Source: an uncultured Lachnospiraceae bacterium (GTDB lineage: Bacteria > Bacillota > Clostridia > Lachnospirales > Lachnospiraceae). Taken from it: DNA of 64,000 nucleotides. Below, piece after piece: positions 9,326 through 16,799 of the stretch. Every line of letters begins with the position of its first letter. The stretch's first letter is position 1. The notes under the pieces were generated by a model. That model was not told the origin of the DNA. It searched no databases and saw only the letters and a list, made by a program, of their open reading frames with translations. The stretch is taken from positions 141,601 to 205,600 of the forward strand of contig CANTEG010000004.1 in assembly GCA_947652735.1 (NCBI GenBank). The letters run 5' to 3'. The translations under genes were made by a program, and so were the position numbers.

Positions 9326-10291
9326 TTACTGATATATTTCGTTGTAAAACTCCGCATAATCCTTTCGCTTGTCCTTTGTAAACTGTATCGCTGTTCTAGG
9401 ATGCTGGTTTAACTGTCCTGTCATAAGGTACTGTAAATCGTAACCCCACACAATTCCATCCTCCTGAAGCTTAATCATATAATCCTCTATAAACCGGAAT
9501 ACAGGATACACATTGTATTTTGGATTTTTAAGGAAACCTAACAAAAGTTCCATTGCACAATTTCCTGCTCCCCTGCCCATTGCAAGATATGTCGCATCCA
9601 GCCAGTCAACGCCGTCTCCACATGCTTCAATGGTGTTAGCAAATGCAAGCTGCTGGTTATTATGTGCGTGAATGCCAACCTTTTTATTATATTTTGCCGC
9701 AAAATCAAGGTATAAATCGGCAATTCTTGCCATTTGCTCAGGATAAATGGAACCAAAGCTGTCCACGATATAGATAACATCCACAGGTGTCTTTCCAACC
9801 ATGTCGAGTGCAACCCTTATTTCCTCATCCTTGGCATGTGATATCGCCATAATATTACAGCTTGTCTCATAACCTTTTTTGGCTGCATCCTCAATCATGT
9901 CAATCGCCTCAGGCATCTGATGAATATATGCTGCAACCCTGACAAGATCAACAGGCGAATTTGCTTTTTGGTCAAAATCATTTTTATCGTGTCTTCCTAT
10001 ATCTGCCATAATCGCAAGCTTAAGGTCTGTGTCGTTATCGCCGACTATTTCTCTTATATGGTCATCATTACAAAACTTCCACTTGCCAAACTTTGACTCA
10101 TCAAACACCTTTTTTGATGCCCGATAGCCCATCTCCATATAATCAACACCGGCATCTATATTCGTCTGATACAATTTTTTAACAAACTCATCCGTAAAAT
10201 AAAAATCGTTGACAAGACCTCCGTCACGAAGTGTTGCATCAACAACCTTAATACTTTCCCTGTAGCCTAACAGCTCTGAAATCTCTTTCAT
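9326..10291 (-). CDS. HMGL-like/DRE-TIM aldolase-family protein
   Basis: Product of 321 residues from ATG 10291, 10 nt after AAAGG. The family signature DATLRDGG stands near the N-terminus, and GIHAHNNQQLAFAN carries the metal-binding HxH of DRE-TIM metallolyases (HMG-CoA lyase, isopropylmalate synthase, 4-hydroxy-2-oxovalerate aldolase). ATYLAMGRGAGN matches the substrate loop seen in 4-hydroxy-2-oxovalerate aldolases. The enzyme should be a divalent-metal TIM-barrel lyase or condensing enzyme; the substrate is not clear. No acetaldehyde dehydrogenase partner is next to it, so a role in aromatic degradation is unlikely. It is flanked by terminator-like hairpins on both sides and is probably monocistronic. 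Confidence 0.8.
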   Translation of the reverse strand: MKEISELLGYRESIKVVDATLRDGGLVNDFYFTDEFVKKLYQTNIDAGVDYMEMGYRASKKVFDESKFGKWKFCNDDHIREIVGDNDTDLKLAIMADIGRHDKNDFDQKANSPVDLVRVAAYIHQMPEAIDMIEDAAKKGYETSCNIMAISHAKDEEIRVALDMVGKTPVDVIYIVDSFGSIYPEQMARIADLYLDFAAKYNKKVGIHAHNNQQLAFANTIEACGDGVDWLDATYLAMGRGAGNCAMELLLGFLKNPKYNVYPVFRFIEDYMIKLQEDGIVWGYDLQYLMTGQLNQHPRTAIQFTKDKRKDYAEFYNEIYQ

Positions 10292-10406
10292 ACTATGCAT
10301 CCTTTCGCTCAAACTCTTTACCACGTTGAAGTGGCAAAACAACTATAACAAATAATATCCCATATGTCAACACAAGATGCCAATGAAATTGTTTCCTATT
10401 AAACAA

Positions 10407-10444
10407 TAAAGCGACACCCATAGATACACAGACCTATGGGTGTC
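10407..10444 (-). terminator. Strong hairpin after the DUF6033-like gene
   Basis: GACACCCATAG and CTATGGGTGTC form a perfect 11-bp stem with a 10-nt loop. The minus-strand tail is GCTTTATTG, only moderately T-rich. It lies 24 nt past the stop of the 10469-11467 gene and separates it from the aldolase-family gene. Confidence 0.75.
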
Positions 10445-10468
10445 TTAATATGGTAATACAAAACGCTT

Positions 10469-11467
10469 TTACTCGGTTATCTGACCTTTTGATGCATAAT
10501 AATCATCAAACAGTTTATTTGCCGCATCCAGCGTTGCATTGCTGATATCAGGAAGCTTCCGTCCCCATGATTTCGTTGCCAGCTTAAAGCCCTTATGCAT
10601 TGCAGCCTGCATTTCTTTCATTTTTTCGACGTCATCCCCTGCAAGTGCACTAGCAAAATCAAATAATCTCTGGGAGGTCTGCTTTACGCCCCAATAACCA
10701 TCCTCGGAAATATCTTTCTGTGCCTGAGCCTTTGTTGCGGCATCCACTGTATAGTTTCCGCTTGCAATGAACTTCCACATTGCATCTCCACCCTTGGCAA
10801 TACCATAGGCTTTTGCCTGCTTACCCAGCATGTTCCTGACAAGGTTTGTAAGGCTCTGCTGCCTTGCCTCCTCGTCTGCCTTTAACTGCTGCACCAGCCT
10901 TGCCCTGTCCTCGGCACTCATTTTTGTTACGGAATAGGTTGCCTTTGGGGCAGTAGAATCAGATTTTTCATATGTATCTGTCTTTTTTGCTTTTTCTTCC
11001 TCTGCCTTCTTTTCCTTCTGCTTTTTAATCCGCTCCTGCTGCTCCTTAACGTCTACCTTCTTGTATGTCTTCTTCTTCTCCTTGCCGCACTGGCTAATGG
11101 ACCATCCGCCACAGGTACCGTCTGCATTAATAATCATTCCTCTTGCCACAGTTGTAAATTCGCCATGCTGCAAAGGCTCATTTTTCATTACCTGAACACA
11201 ATCATATATAAGTGCTTCGTACTCCATTCGTGCATCCGGATCCTCTTGCATCTTCCTTAAAATACTTGGTGAGATTGCGATGTTGTTTGTTCCGCCTGAA
11301 CTAAACGGCTGCGTATTTGTAGAAAAATTCATGTCCTTATACTGTTTTGACAAATCATCTAAAATACTGTCTGCTCCACTTCCTTGTGTTTGGGCATTGT
11401 CAACTCTGATTTTCGCATAATTATATGCTTCCTGTGATACCCAGCTGTCGCCTACCTTAACTGCCAT
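10469..11467 (-). CDS. DUF6033-like helical protein
   Basis: Product of 332 residues from ATG 11467, with a near-perfect AAGGAGG site. There is no signal peptide. A central segment (NIAISPSILRKMQEDPDARMEYE) matches the TINPKALEKMQSDPEFEKK segment of the two paralogs at 34.2-36.2 kb, as does the following short strand with INADGTCGGWS. A Lys/Glu-rich coiled-coil stretch (KKQKEKKAEEEKAKK) leads to a helical C-terminal half. Related proteins are annotated DUF6033 in Lachnospiraceae, to my recollection; function unknown. It lies directly downstream of a BlaI/BlaR1-like pair, with a candidate BlaI operator in the gap. Confidence 0.75.
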   Translation of the reverse strand: MAVKVGDSWVSQEAYNYAKIRVDNAQTQGSGADSILDDLSKQYKDMNFSTNTQPFSSGGTNNIAISPSILRKMQEDPDARMEYEALIYDCVQVMKNEPLQHGEFTTVARGMIINADGTCGGWSISQCGKEKKKTYKKVDVKEQQERIKKQKEKKAEEEKAKKTDTYEKSDSTAPKATYSVTKMSAEDRARLVQQLKADEEARQQSLTNLVRNMLGKQAKAYGIAKGGDAMWKFIASGNYTVDAATKAQAQKDISEDGYWGVKQTSQRLFDFASALAGDDVEKMKEMQAAMHKGFKLATKSWGRKLPDISNATLDAANKLFDDYYASKGQITE

Positions 11468-11495
11468 ACTATCATCCTCCTTGATATGATACCTG

Positions 11496-11502
11496 CTATC
11501 GG
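11496..11502 (-). promoter_or_regulatory. Possible sigma28-like -10 for the DUF6033-like gene
   Basis: GCCGATAG on the minus strand matches the sigma28 -10 element, 29 nt before the start codon, but no TAAA-like -35 stands at the proper distance. Read-through from the blaI/blaR1-like operon is an alternative source of transcript. Confidence 0.3.
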
Positions 11503-11558
11503 CAAAAACCAATAACAGCCGCACGTTTTATGTGCTTGTTAATATTATATTATAATTA

Positions 11559-11572
11559 TTTACATATGTAAA
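11559..11572. promoter_or_regulatory. Candidate BlaI operator
   Basis: TTTACATATGTAAA is a perfect 14-bp palindrome and contains the TACA-N2-TGTA core typical of BlaI/MecI operators. It lies between blaR1-like and the DUF6033-like gene, and resembles TTTACACACGTAAA in the promoter of the blaI-like gene itself. It would place the DUF6033-like gene under the neighbouring repressor. Confidence 0.7.
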
Positions 11573-11615
11573 CAATTATGGCCTGATTATTACATTATCT
11601 ATCTGAAAAATTCTT

Positions 11616-12953
11616 TTACATCAAATACTTAAGCCAGAATTCCATAACATCATTCAGTAAACAATCCTTGCTCAAATAATAAATATCATCATAATTGTCA
11701 AGGGAAACCACACCTACATTTCCACCTCCGCCCCAACCAGGCACTTTGGTAATGGTATCAAAGCCGATGTAAACACAATCTCCCGATATGCCATTTTTCT
11801 CTATCAGGCTGTCAAACTTATCATTGTCTATAATCAACCTGCCATCATAAACCTTTACTGCGTCTTGCAGTTCCTCCGTGTCACACTCACACGAATTAAC
11901 ATTTTCGTCATATAAAAACAACCCTTTTATAACAGAATATCTGGGATATGAGCCCTTCCATATTCCAACTGCCAAGGCAGCAAATACCAGCGTAAATGCC
12001 AACGTCTGGGTTCTAAGCTTTCTAAAAAAACACTTTCTTGTGCCCGCAAGCTCAATATATGAAATCCGCTTTTTAATCTTGTTATAATCCTTTCCGCCCA
12101 CAAAGGACACCATATCCGCTTCGGCATTTTTACACATGCTTCCTGCAACAAACAGCAGTACTGCCCCATAGCTGTAAGGTTCCGTATTTGTGTAACCGAT
12201 GCATTTTTCGTCACAAATCCGTTCCATATCATCCCGCAGCTTACTATTTAACCAAAACATAACGGGATTTATCCACCAATAAATCCAAAGCAGCCGAAAT
12301 GCGAAAAGCCAAACGATATGTCCCGACCTTACGTGCATCAGCTCATGGCTCAACATCATAAGCTGTTCTTCCTCCGAAGCATCATTAAATAAATGCTTTG
12401 GGATTACAATATAAGGGCTCCAAATTCCGCCCGAAAACGGACTTATCTCTTTATCAGTAACGTATATGCGAACTCTGTTTAAATATGGTCCTGCAATACA
12501 ATTTCTTCCAAACCAACATTTACCATCAGCCAAGTCATGCCCCAACGTCTTTTCCACTGCCTTTACACGCATAGGCTCATCATTAAAGCGTCCCAGTCCT
12601 CTGACCCAGCGTCTCAGTTTATTATTCTTATGTAGAAAGCCAATCAGCAATACAAACATTACGAAAAAATATATTACTCCTACGTTTGTTGCTGCTATTT
12701 TATATAGGGTGCCAGTCAAAAAATATATATGCGGGATATAAAAAAATTTGCCCATTCCCGTAAATGCCATTGGCAAAACAAGTAAAACGGCATAAAAATC
12801 TATGTTTGCATATTTATTCCTGTTGCACAGGCGGATAATCAATATAAACGGCACCATAACAAGCCCCATAATCAGGGTTTTCATACATTTAAGCATACCG
12901 TACTGACAAAAAAATGTCCCAAAATTAATAATCGTACCCAAAATATTATCCAT
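11616..12953 (-). CDS. BlaR1/MecR1-like M56 membrane metallopeptidase sensor
   Basis: The 445-residue product has four or more N-terminal membrane helices and the zinc-protease motif HELMHVRSGH (about residue 200), the hallmark of peptidase M56. WWINPVMFWL and CDEKCIGY follow as usual. Family members sense a ligand outside and relieve repression by a BlaI-type partner. BlaR1 carries a C-terminal penicillin-binding domain of about 250 residues; here only about 105 residues follow the last helix, with no SxxK/KTG motifs. That segment (TEELQDAV, GDCVYIGFDTITKVPGWGGG) matches the second M56 protein in the window instead. It overlaps the blaI-like gene by 8 nt. Confidence 0.9.
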   Translation of the reverse strand: MDNILGTIINFGTFFCQYGMLKCMKTLIMGLVMVPFILIIRLCNRNKYANIDFYAVLLVLPMAFTGMGKFFYIPHIYFLTGTLYKIAATNVGVIYFFVMFVLLIGFLHKNNKLRRWVRGLGRFNDEPMRVKAVEKTLGHDLADGKCWFGRNCIAGPYLNRVRIYVTDKEISPFSGGIWSPYIVIPKHLFNDASEEEQLMMLSHELMHVRSGHIVWLFAFRLLWIYWWINPVMFWLNSKLRDDMERICDEKCIGYTNTEPYSYGAVLLFVAGSMCKNAEADMVSFVGGKDYNKIKKRISYIELAGTRKCFFRKLRTQTLAFTLVFAALAVGIWKGSYPRYSVIKGLFLYDENVNSCECDTEELQDAVKVYDGRLIIDNDKFDSLIEKNGISGDCVYIGFDTITKVPGWGGGGNVGVVSLDNYDDIYYLSKDCLLNDVMEFWLKYLM

Positions 12954-13344
12954 TCTTTTTCCTATCTTTCATATTGAGCAATATAGTGTTTAATTCCTCA
13001 AGCTGCTCCTCGGTGATATTAGCACCTGACAGAAAGCTTGCAATTGCAAGAGATGCATTTCCGCCAAAATAATGCTTCACAAATCTTTCGCTCTTTAAGT
13101 CCAGGCATTCCTCTTTGGAGCACGCTGCACTATAATGGTACACCCTTGCATCGTTGGCATCAACTGTATACGTCAAAACGCCCTTTGTAACAAGGCGGTT
13201 AATCATAACCCTGATTGTCTTTTTACTGATATCCGTAACACCCTCAAGCTCCTTAATTATCGTTGAAGCAGTCACTGGTCCTCTATGTTTCCACACAATC
13301 TCCATAATCATCCATTCATTTTCACTTGGTATACCCTCTGCCAT
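12946..13344 (-). CDS. BlaI/MecI-family transcriptional repressor
   Basis: Product of 132 residues from ATG 13344, which follows TTGGAGGTTAAT. The winged-helix N-terminus has the family pattern SENEWMIMEIVWKHRGPVTA, then ISKKTIRVMINRLVTKGVL as recognition helix and wing. The acidic C-terminal helix region mediates dimerisation. BlaI proteins bind TACA-N2-TGTA-type dyads and are inactivated after signalling by their M56 partner, encoded next with an 8-nt overlap. Its own promoter contains a palindrome that fits autorepression. Confidence 0.92.
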   Translation of the reverse strand: MAEGIPSENEWMIMEIVWKHRGPVTASTIIKELEGVTDISKKTIRVMINRLVTKGVLTYTVDANDARVYHYSAACSKEECLDLKSERFVKHYFGGNASLAIASFLSGANITEEQLEELNTILLNMKDRKKNG

Positions 13345-13412
13345 ATTAACCTCCAAGAATAAAGTACCTTTAGCACTGTAGTTCCTATCAAAACATAAAT
13401 ATTTCATTTATT

Positions 13413-13439
13413 ATATCGGTTTACACACGTAAATATTTA
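13413..13439 (-). promoter_or_regulatory. Sigma28-like promoter of the first blaI-like operon
   Basis: Read on the minus strand: TAAA (13436-13439), a 16-nt spacer, then CCGATAT (13413-13419). The flagellar sigma consensus is TAAA-N15-GCCGATAA/T, so both elements match well at the right distance. The spacer itself holds the palindrome annotated at 13420-13433. The divergent + strand promoter for the HD-GYP gene lies beyond it. Confidence 0.7.
13420..13433. promoter_or_regulatory. Candidate BlaI operator inside the promoter spacer
   Basis: TTTACACACGTAAA has arms TTTAC/GTAAA and sits exactly between the -35 and -10 of the sigma28-like promoter, a place where a bound repressor would block polymerase. 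It shares ten of fourteen bases with the perfect palindrome at 11559-11572. Confidence 0.65.
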
Positions 13440-13490
13440 ACCCTGTAATTAATTACTTGAACGGTTTACGCTCATCCAAAATAAAATCCC

Positions 13491-13519
13491 TTTACAATTA
13501 CAAAACAATTATATATAAT
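13491..13519 (+). promoter_or_regulatory. SigmaA-type promoter of the HD-GYP gene
   Basis: TTTACA (13491-13496) and TATAAT (13514-13519) are separated by 17 nt, a near-consensus housekeeping promoter. The start codon follows at 13573 behind AAAGGAG. Confidence 0.75.
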
Positions 13520-13572
13520 AGGAAATAACTAGGGTTTTGCGTACCGAGAAATTACGAAAGGAGCAATACGTC

Positions 13573-14697
13573 ATGGATGCAGAAAGAAAAACAATACTTA
13601 TTGCAGATGATGCGGAGATAAACCGCGAATTATTAAAAATGATTTTCGAAAGACAGTTTGATGTGTTGGAAGCAGCAAACGGTTTACAAACAATTGAGAT
13701 TCTTGATGAAAAACATGATGATATCTCAATGTTGTTTCTTGACTTGATTATGCCCGAAAAAACAGGTCTTGAGGTAATGGAACATATGATTGAGAAGGAT
13801 TACATGAATACCATTCCTGTTATTATGATTACCGGAGAATCTACGGCAGAGACCGATATGAAAGCATATGAGTACGGTGCCTCCGATATTATATACAAGC
13901 CATTTTCCGCAAAAGTTATACTCAGGCGTGCCATGAACATCATGGAGCTTTACGAAAACAGAATACATATGGAAAAGAAGCTTGAGAAACGTACAAAACA
14001 GCTTATGGAAAGTCGTGAAAAGCTTGAGAAAAATAATGAATTCCTGATAAACGCACTCAGCTCTGTTGTCGAGTTCAGAAGCCTTGAGTCGGGAGAACAC
14101 ATAAAGAGAGTTAAATTTTTTACACGTATTTTCCTTAATTATCTTAAAAAATATTATCCTGAATATGAGCTTACCAAGGATAAGATTGATTTGATAGTAA
14201 ATGCTTCAGCACTCCACGATATAGGCAAAATTGCAATTCCTGACAGTATATTGTTGAAGCCTGCAAAGCTTACCAAAGAAGAATTTGCTGAGATGAAAAA
14301 GCACACTGTTTATGGATGTGACATTCTTGAAAACTTCAGGCAGGATGACAGTGAATTTTACAAATATTGTTATGATATATGTAGATATCACCATGAGCGT
14401 TATGACGGAAATGGTTATCCTGACGGTCTTGTTGGTGAGGACATTCCGATTTGGGCACAGGTTGTTTCAATCGTAGACGTATATGATGCTCTTGTCAGCA
14501 AACGAGTTTACAAGACTCCTTATGCTGCTGATGTAGCTGTCAGAATGATTCACGACGGAGAATGTGGTGTATTTTCTCCAAAAATATTACACTGCTTCGA
14601 TATGGCACGTGACGTATTATTTGAATCATCGGAAGCATTTTCATACGCAGATGTAAATGTAGGAGAAAACACTATCGTTTTACCTGATGATAAGTAA
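13573..14697 (+). CDS. Response regulator with HD-GYP domain (predicted c-di-GMP phosphodiesterase)
   Basis: Product of 374 residues from ATG 13573 (AAAGGAG nine nt upstream). Residues 5-125 form a receiver domain: acidic pocket in IADDAE, phosphoacceptor Asp in LFLDLIMPEKTG, and conserved Thr/Lys in MITGES and YKPF. A coiled-coil linker (about 130-160) leads to an HD-GYP domain with HDIGK and HHERYDGNGYPDGL, all catalytic residues present. It should hydrolyse cyclic di-GMP, lowering it and favouring motility, under control of an unlinked kinase. It is one of only a few plus-strand genes and is divergent from the blaI-like operon. Confidence 0.93.
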   Translation: MDAERKTILIADDAEINRELLKMIFERQFDVLEAANGLQTIEILDEKHDDISMLFLDLIMPEKTGLEVMEHMIEKDYMNTIPVIMITGESTAETDMKAYEYGASDIIYKPFSAKVILRRAMNIMELYENRIHMEKKLEKRTKQLMESREKLEKNNEFLINALSSVVEFRSLESGEHIKRVKFFTRIFLNYLKKYYPEYELTKDKIDLIVNASALHDIGKIAIPDSILLKPAKLTKEEFAEMKKHTVYGCDILENFRQDDSEFYKYCYDICRYHHERYDGNGYPDGLVGEDIPIWAQVVSIVDVYDALVSKRVYKTPYAADVAVRMIHDGECGVFSPKILHCFDMARDVLFESSEAFSYADVNVGENTIVLPDDK

Positions 14698-14718
14698 AAT
14701 TTCAAATATTATAGTATT

Positions 14719-14772
14719 AAAAATTGCCGGTTTAAGACAATCCCACGTAAGATATCTTAGACCGGCATTTTA
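14719..14772. terminator. Bidirectional terminator between convergent genes
   Basis: AAAATTGCCGGTTTAAGA pairs with TCTTAGACCGGCATTTTA, with A/T runs on both ends. It separates the + strand HD-GYP gene from the - strand dehydrogenase gene and can work in both directions. Confidence 0.8.
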
Positions 14773-14840
14773 AATGTCAACATTTTCAAAGCGTTTTTGA
14801 TGTAATTATATTGACCTATCTATATCTGCGATTTCGTTAC

Positions 14841-15584
14841 CTATGCTTTCGTTGCACCATCTACAGATAATATTTCACCTGTTACATATTTTGCCATATC
14901 ACTTGCAAGATATAAGAATGCATCTGCAACCTCCTCAGGCTCACCAGGACGTCCAAGTGGGATTTTTGCCGAAATTGACTGTACCACCTGCTCAGGTAAC
15001 GCTGCTACCATATCTGTCTTTGTGACACCCGGAGCAACTGCATTGACACGGATATTATCCTTTCCAAGCTCTCTTGCCAAAGAAATCGTAAGACCGTTTA
15101 CCGCAAACTTACTTGCCGGATATCCTACACCGGCAGGTTGTCCTGAAATACTTACCATAGAGCTTGTATTAATAATACATCCGCCGCCCTGCTCCTTCAT
15201 CATCTTTGCCGCTGGTAAGATTGCATAAAATACTGCCTTTACATTTAAGTCTATGACCTTGTCAAATTCCTCAGGCGTGTAATCATAAAGCGGTGTATTC
15301 TGTGATATTCCTGCATTATTCACAAGTATATCAATCCTGCCATACTTTTCCTTTACTTCGGAAAGTGCCTTTTCCACCTCTGCCGCGTCAGTAAGCTTTG
15401 GAAATTTACCATCTATCTCCCAAGCTGAATTTTCCTCCTTAAGCTTTGCAATTGCCTTATCAACCGTCTCCTGTCTTGAACCAAATAATACGACCTTTGC
15501 ATTGTTTGCCAAATACTTGCGTACAATCTCAAAACCGATTCCTCTTGTTCCCCCTGTTACTACTGCAACTTTTCCTTTTAACAT
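14841..15584 (-). CDS. Short-chain dehydrogenase/reductase (FabG/BaiA-like)
   Basis: The 247-residue product is a classical SDR: cofactor loop TGGTRGIG (residues 10-17), NNAG at about 88, catalytic Ser in NTSSMVS, YPASK with catalytic Tyr and Lys at about 155-159, and the C-terminal SVDGA signature. It reduces or oxidises a carbonyl with NAD(P). GGTRGIGF, DLT-like spacing and GVGYPASK also occur in BaiA-type 3-alpha-hydroxysteroid dehydrogenases, so a steroid substrate is possible, but a 3-oxoacyl-ACP reductase-like role is as likely. It stands alone, outside any fab or bai cluster. Substrate unknown. Confidence 0.85.
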   Translation of the reverse strand: MLKGKVAVVTGGTRGIGFEIVRKYLANNAKVVLFGSRQETVDKAIAKLKEENSAWEIDGKFPKLTDAAEVEKALSEVKEKYGRIDILVNNAGISQNTPLYDYTPEEFDKVIDLNVKAVFYAILPAAKMMKEQGGGCIINTSSMVSISGQPAGVGYPASKFAVNGLTISLARELGKDNIRVNAVAPGVTKTDMVAALPEQVVQSISAKIPLGRPGEPEEVADAFLYLASDMAKYVTGEILSVDGATKA

Positions 15585-15654
15585 AATTTACCTCCCTTTT
15601 AAACTAAATTATGTTACTATTTTAACATTTATATAACATTAATTCCATTGCTTT

Positions 15655-16122
15655 TTAAAAATCAAGGATATTTTTATTTATCCAGCTTCTTATTTTAGAT
15701 GTTCTCTTATATGCATTAATATTGTATTCACCATCAACGTTATAGGTGGACTGTACACTTACGGATACCGCACCATTTTCTCCGTCCCACTCATACTGTT
15801 CTAATTTGTGCTCGCCCTTTTCAAATTCTATTTCTTTTATAGTCTTTCCATTCTGGTAATAAACTACCTTTGCCTTTCCGCCTTTTATATTTATACTTCC
15901 GTCTATGTAATATTCATACCCGTTTCTGCCTGTATCCGTAAAATTTATTTTCTGGGTATTGTTATCAATATTTTTATCAAGTTTCATTATATTTAACTCA
16001 CCTTTCGAGATAGAAAATTTTTCCCAATTTCCCTTTTTCAAAAAAGATACACACATCACTACAATGACTACCGACAGCAATGCTCCGATTGATAAAAGAA
16101 TAATTTTCTTACGTTTTTCCAT
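15655..16122 (-). CDS. Membrane-anchored protein of unknown function
   Basis: Product of 155 residues from ATG 16122 (GGAGGA six nt upstream; the GTG at 16128 is too close to it). One N-terminal helix (IILLSIGALLSVVIVVMCVSF) anchors an outside domain of about 125 residues. That domain is rich in Gly, Tyr and charged residues with beta-like repeats (GYEYYIDGSINIKGG, AVSVSVQSTYNVDG). No family recognised. It is probably monocistronic. The 16123-16381 stretch upstream shows no gene. Confidence 0.65.
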   Translation of the reverse strand: MEKRKKIILLSIGALLSVVIVVMCVSFLKKGNWEKFSISKGELNIMKLDKNIDNNTQKINFTDTGRNGYEYYIDGSINIKGGKAKVVYYQNGKTIKEIEFEKGEHKLEQYEWDGENGAVSVSVQSTYNVDGEYNINAYKRTSKIRSWINKNILDF

Positions 16123-16381
16123 ATTCACTCCTCCATTATTTGAACTTTACCAAGCCATAATAATTATTTTTCCATATATACAAATTAACATGCAAATGTA
16201 TCTTTTTTGTATCATATGGTAAAATGTGGTTGTTTATATTTGTTATAACACTTCAAAAAACAGAGTCAATATAGTTAAAATGATTATAAAAGTACCTTAA
16301 ATAAATCTTAAAAAAAATGCCTTAAAACACTTCTTACATATTTGACCAAGGGCAGCCAATCACCAACGAATTTTCCTAAAC

Positions 16382-16423
16382 AAAAAATAAGACCTTGAAA
16401 CGGTTGCCTCCATTTCAAGGTCT
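16382..16423 (-). terminator. Intrinsic terminator after the small charged-protein gene
   Basis: AGACCTTGAAA and TTTCAAGGTCT form a perfect 11-bp stem with a 12-nt loop, followed on the minus strand by TATTTTTTG. It lies about 40 nt past the stop of the 16463 gene. Confidence 0.85.
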
Positions 16424-16462
16424 ATCTTGATGTTATTAAATTCATCCTTTGCCTCCAACATG

Positions 16463-16681
16463 TTATGCGTAATAAATTACTGTACTGTCTTCAGGTAATT
16501 CCCTATATTCTCTTTCCCGAAGCTCCTGCTCAAACGATAAGGTTCTCTTTTTCCGTCGCCTGCTGTCTTCTTCTTTTTTTTGTTTTGGATTCATGTAGAC
16601 CGGGGCAACGAACGCCACTCTCATGAATTCCCTAGCTCCGTAGTCTGCTTTAATCTCCTCCCTTCCGTCGTCTGTAGACAT
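16463..16681 (-). CDS. Small charged protein of unknown function
   Basis: From ATG 16681 the product is 72 residues: an N-terminal half with FMRVAFVAPVYMNPKQ and a very charged C-terminal half (EEDSRRRKKRTLSFEQELRERE). The start is uncertain. ATG 16681 has no ribosome-binding site, while ATG 16624 follows AGGGAATTC and would give 53 residues. A sigma28-like promoter stands about 30 nt upstream of 16681 and a terminator follows the gene, which supports a real, separately transcribed and possibly motility-linked gene. No family recognised. Confidence 0.6.
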   Translation of the reverse strand: MSTDDGREEIKADYGAREFMRVAFVAPVYMNPKQKKEEDSRRRKKRTLSFEQELREREYRELPEDSTVIYYA

Positions 16682-16709
16682 ATATAAAAGCACTACGTTT
16701 CTATTATAT

Positions 16710-16735
16710 ATATCGGACGGAAGGGTAGAAAATTA
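16710..16735 (-). promoter_or_regulatory. Sigma28-like promoter of the small charged-protein gene
   Basis: On the minus strand TAAT (16732-16735), 15 nt, CCGATAT (16710-16716) closely resembles the flagellar sigma pattern. The start site would be near 16703. Confidence 0.55.
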
Positions 16736-16799
16736 CACCTTTTTTGTATGAAATTTCTAAAATAAAGCTTCTGAATTTTGATAAATTTTTATGGCATAT

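Noticed and set aside
11616-13344. Beta-lactam resistance locus (blaI/blaR1)
   Set aside because: No beta-lactamase or alternative penicillin-binding protein gene is nearby, and the sensor lacks the penicillin-binding domain.
16660-16725. Inverted repeat CCCTTCCGTC/GACGGAAGGG around the start of the small charged gene, as an RNA switch hiding a ribosome-binding site
   Set aside because: The upstream arm lies before the predicted sigma28-like start site (near 16703), so it would not be in the transcript; the match may be chance.
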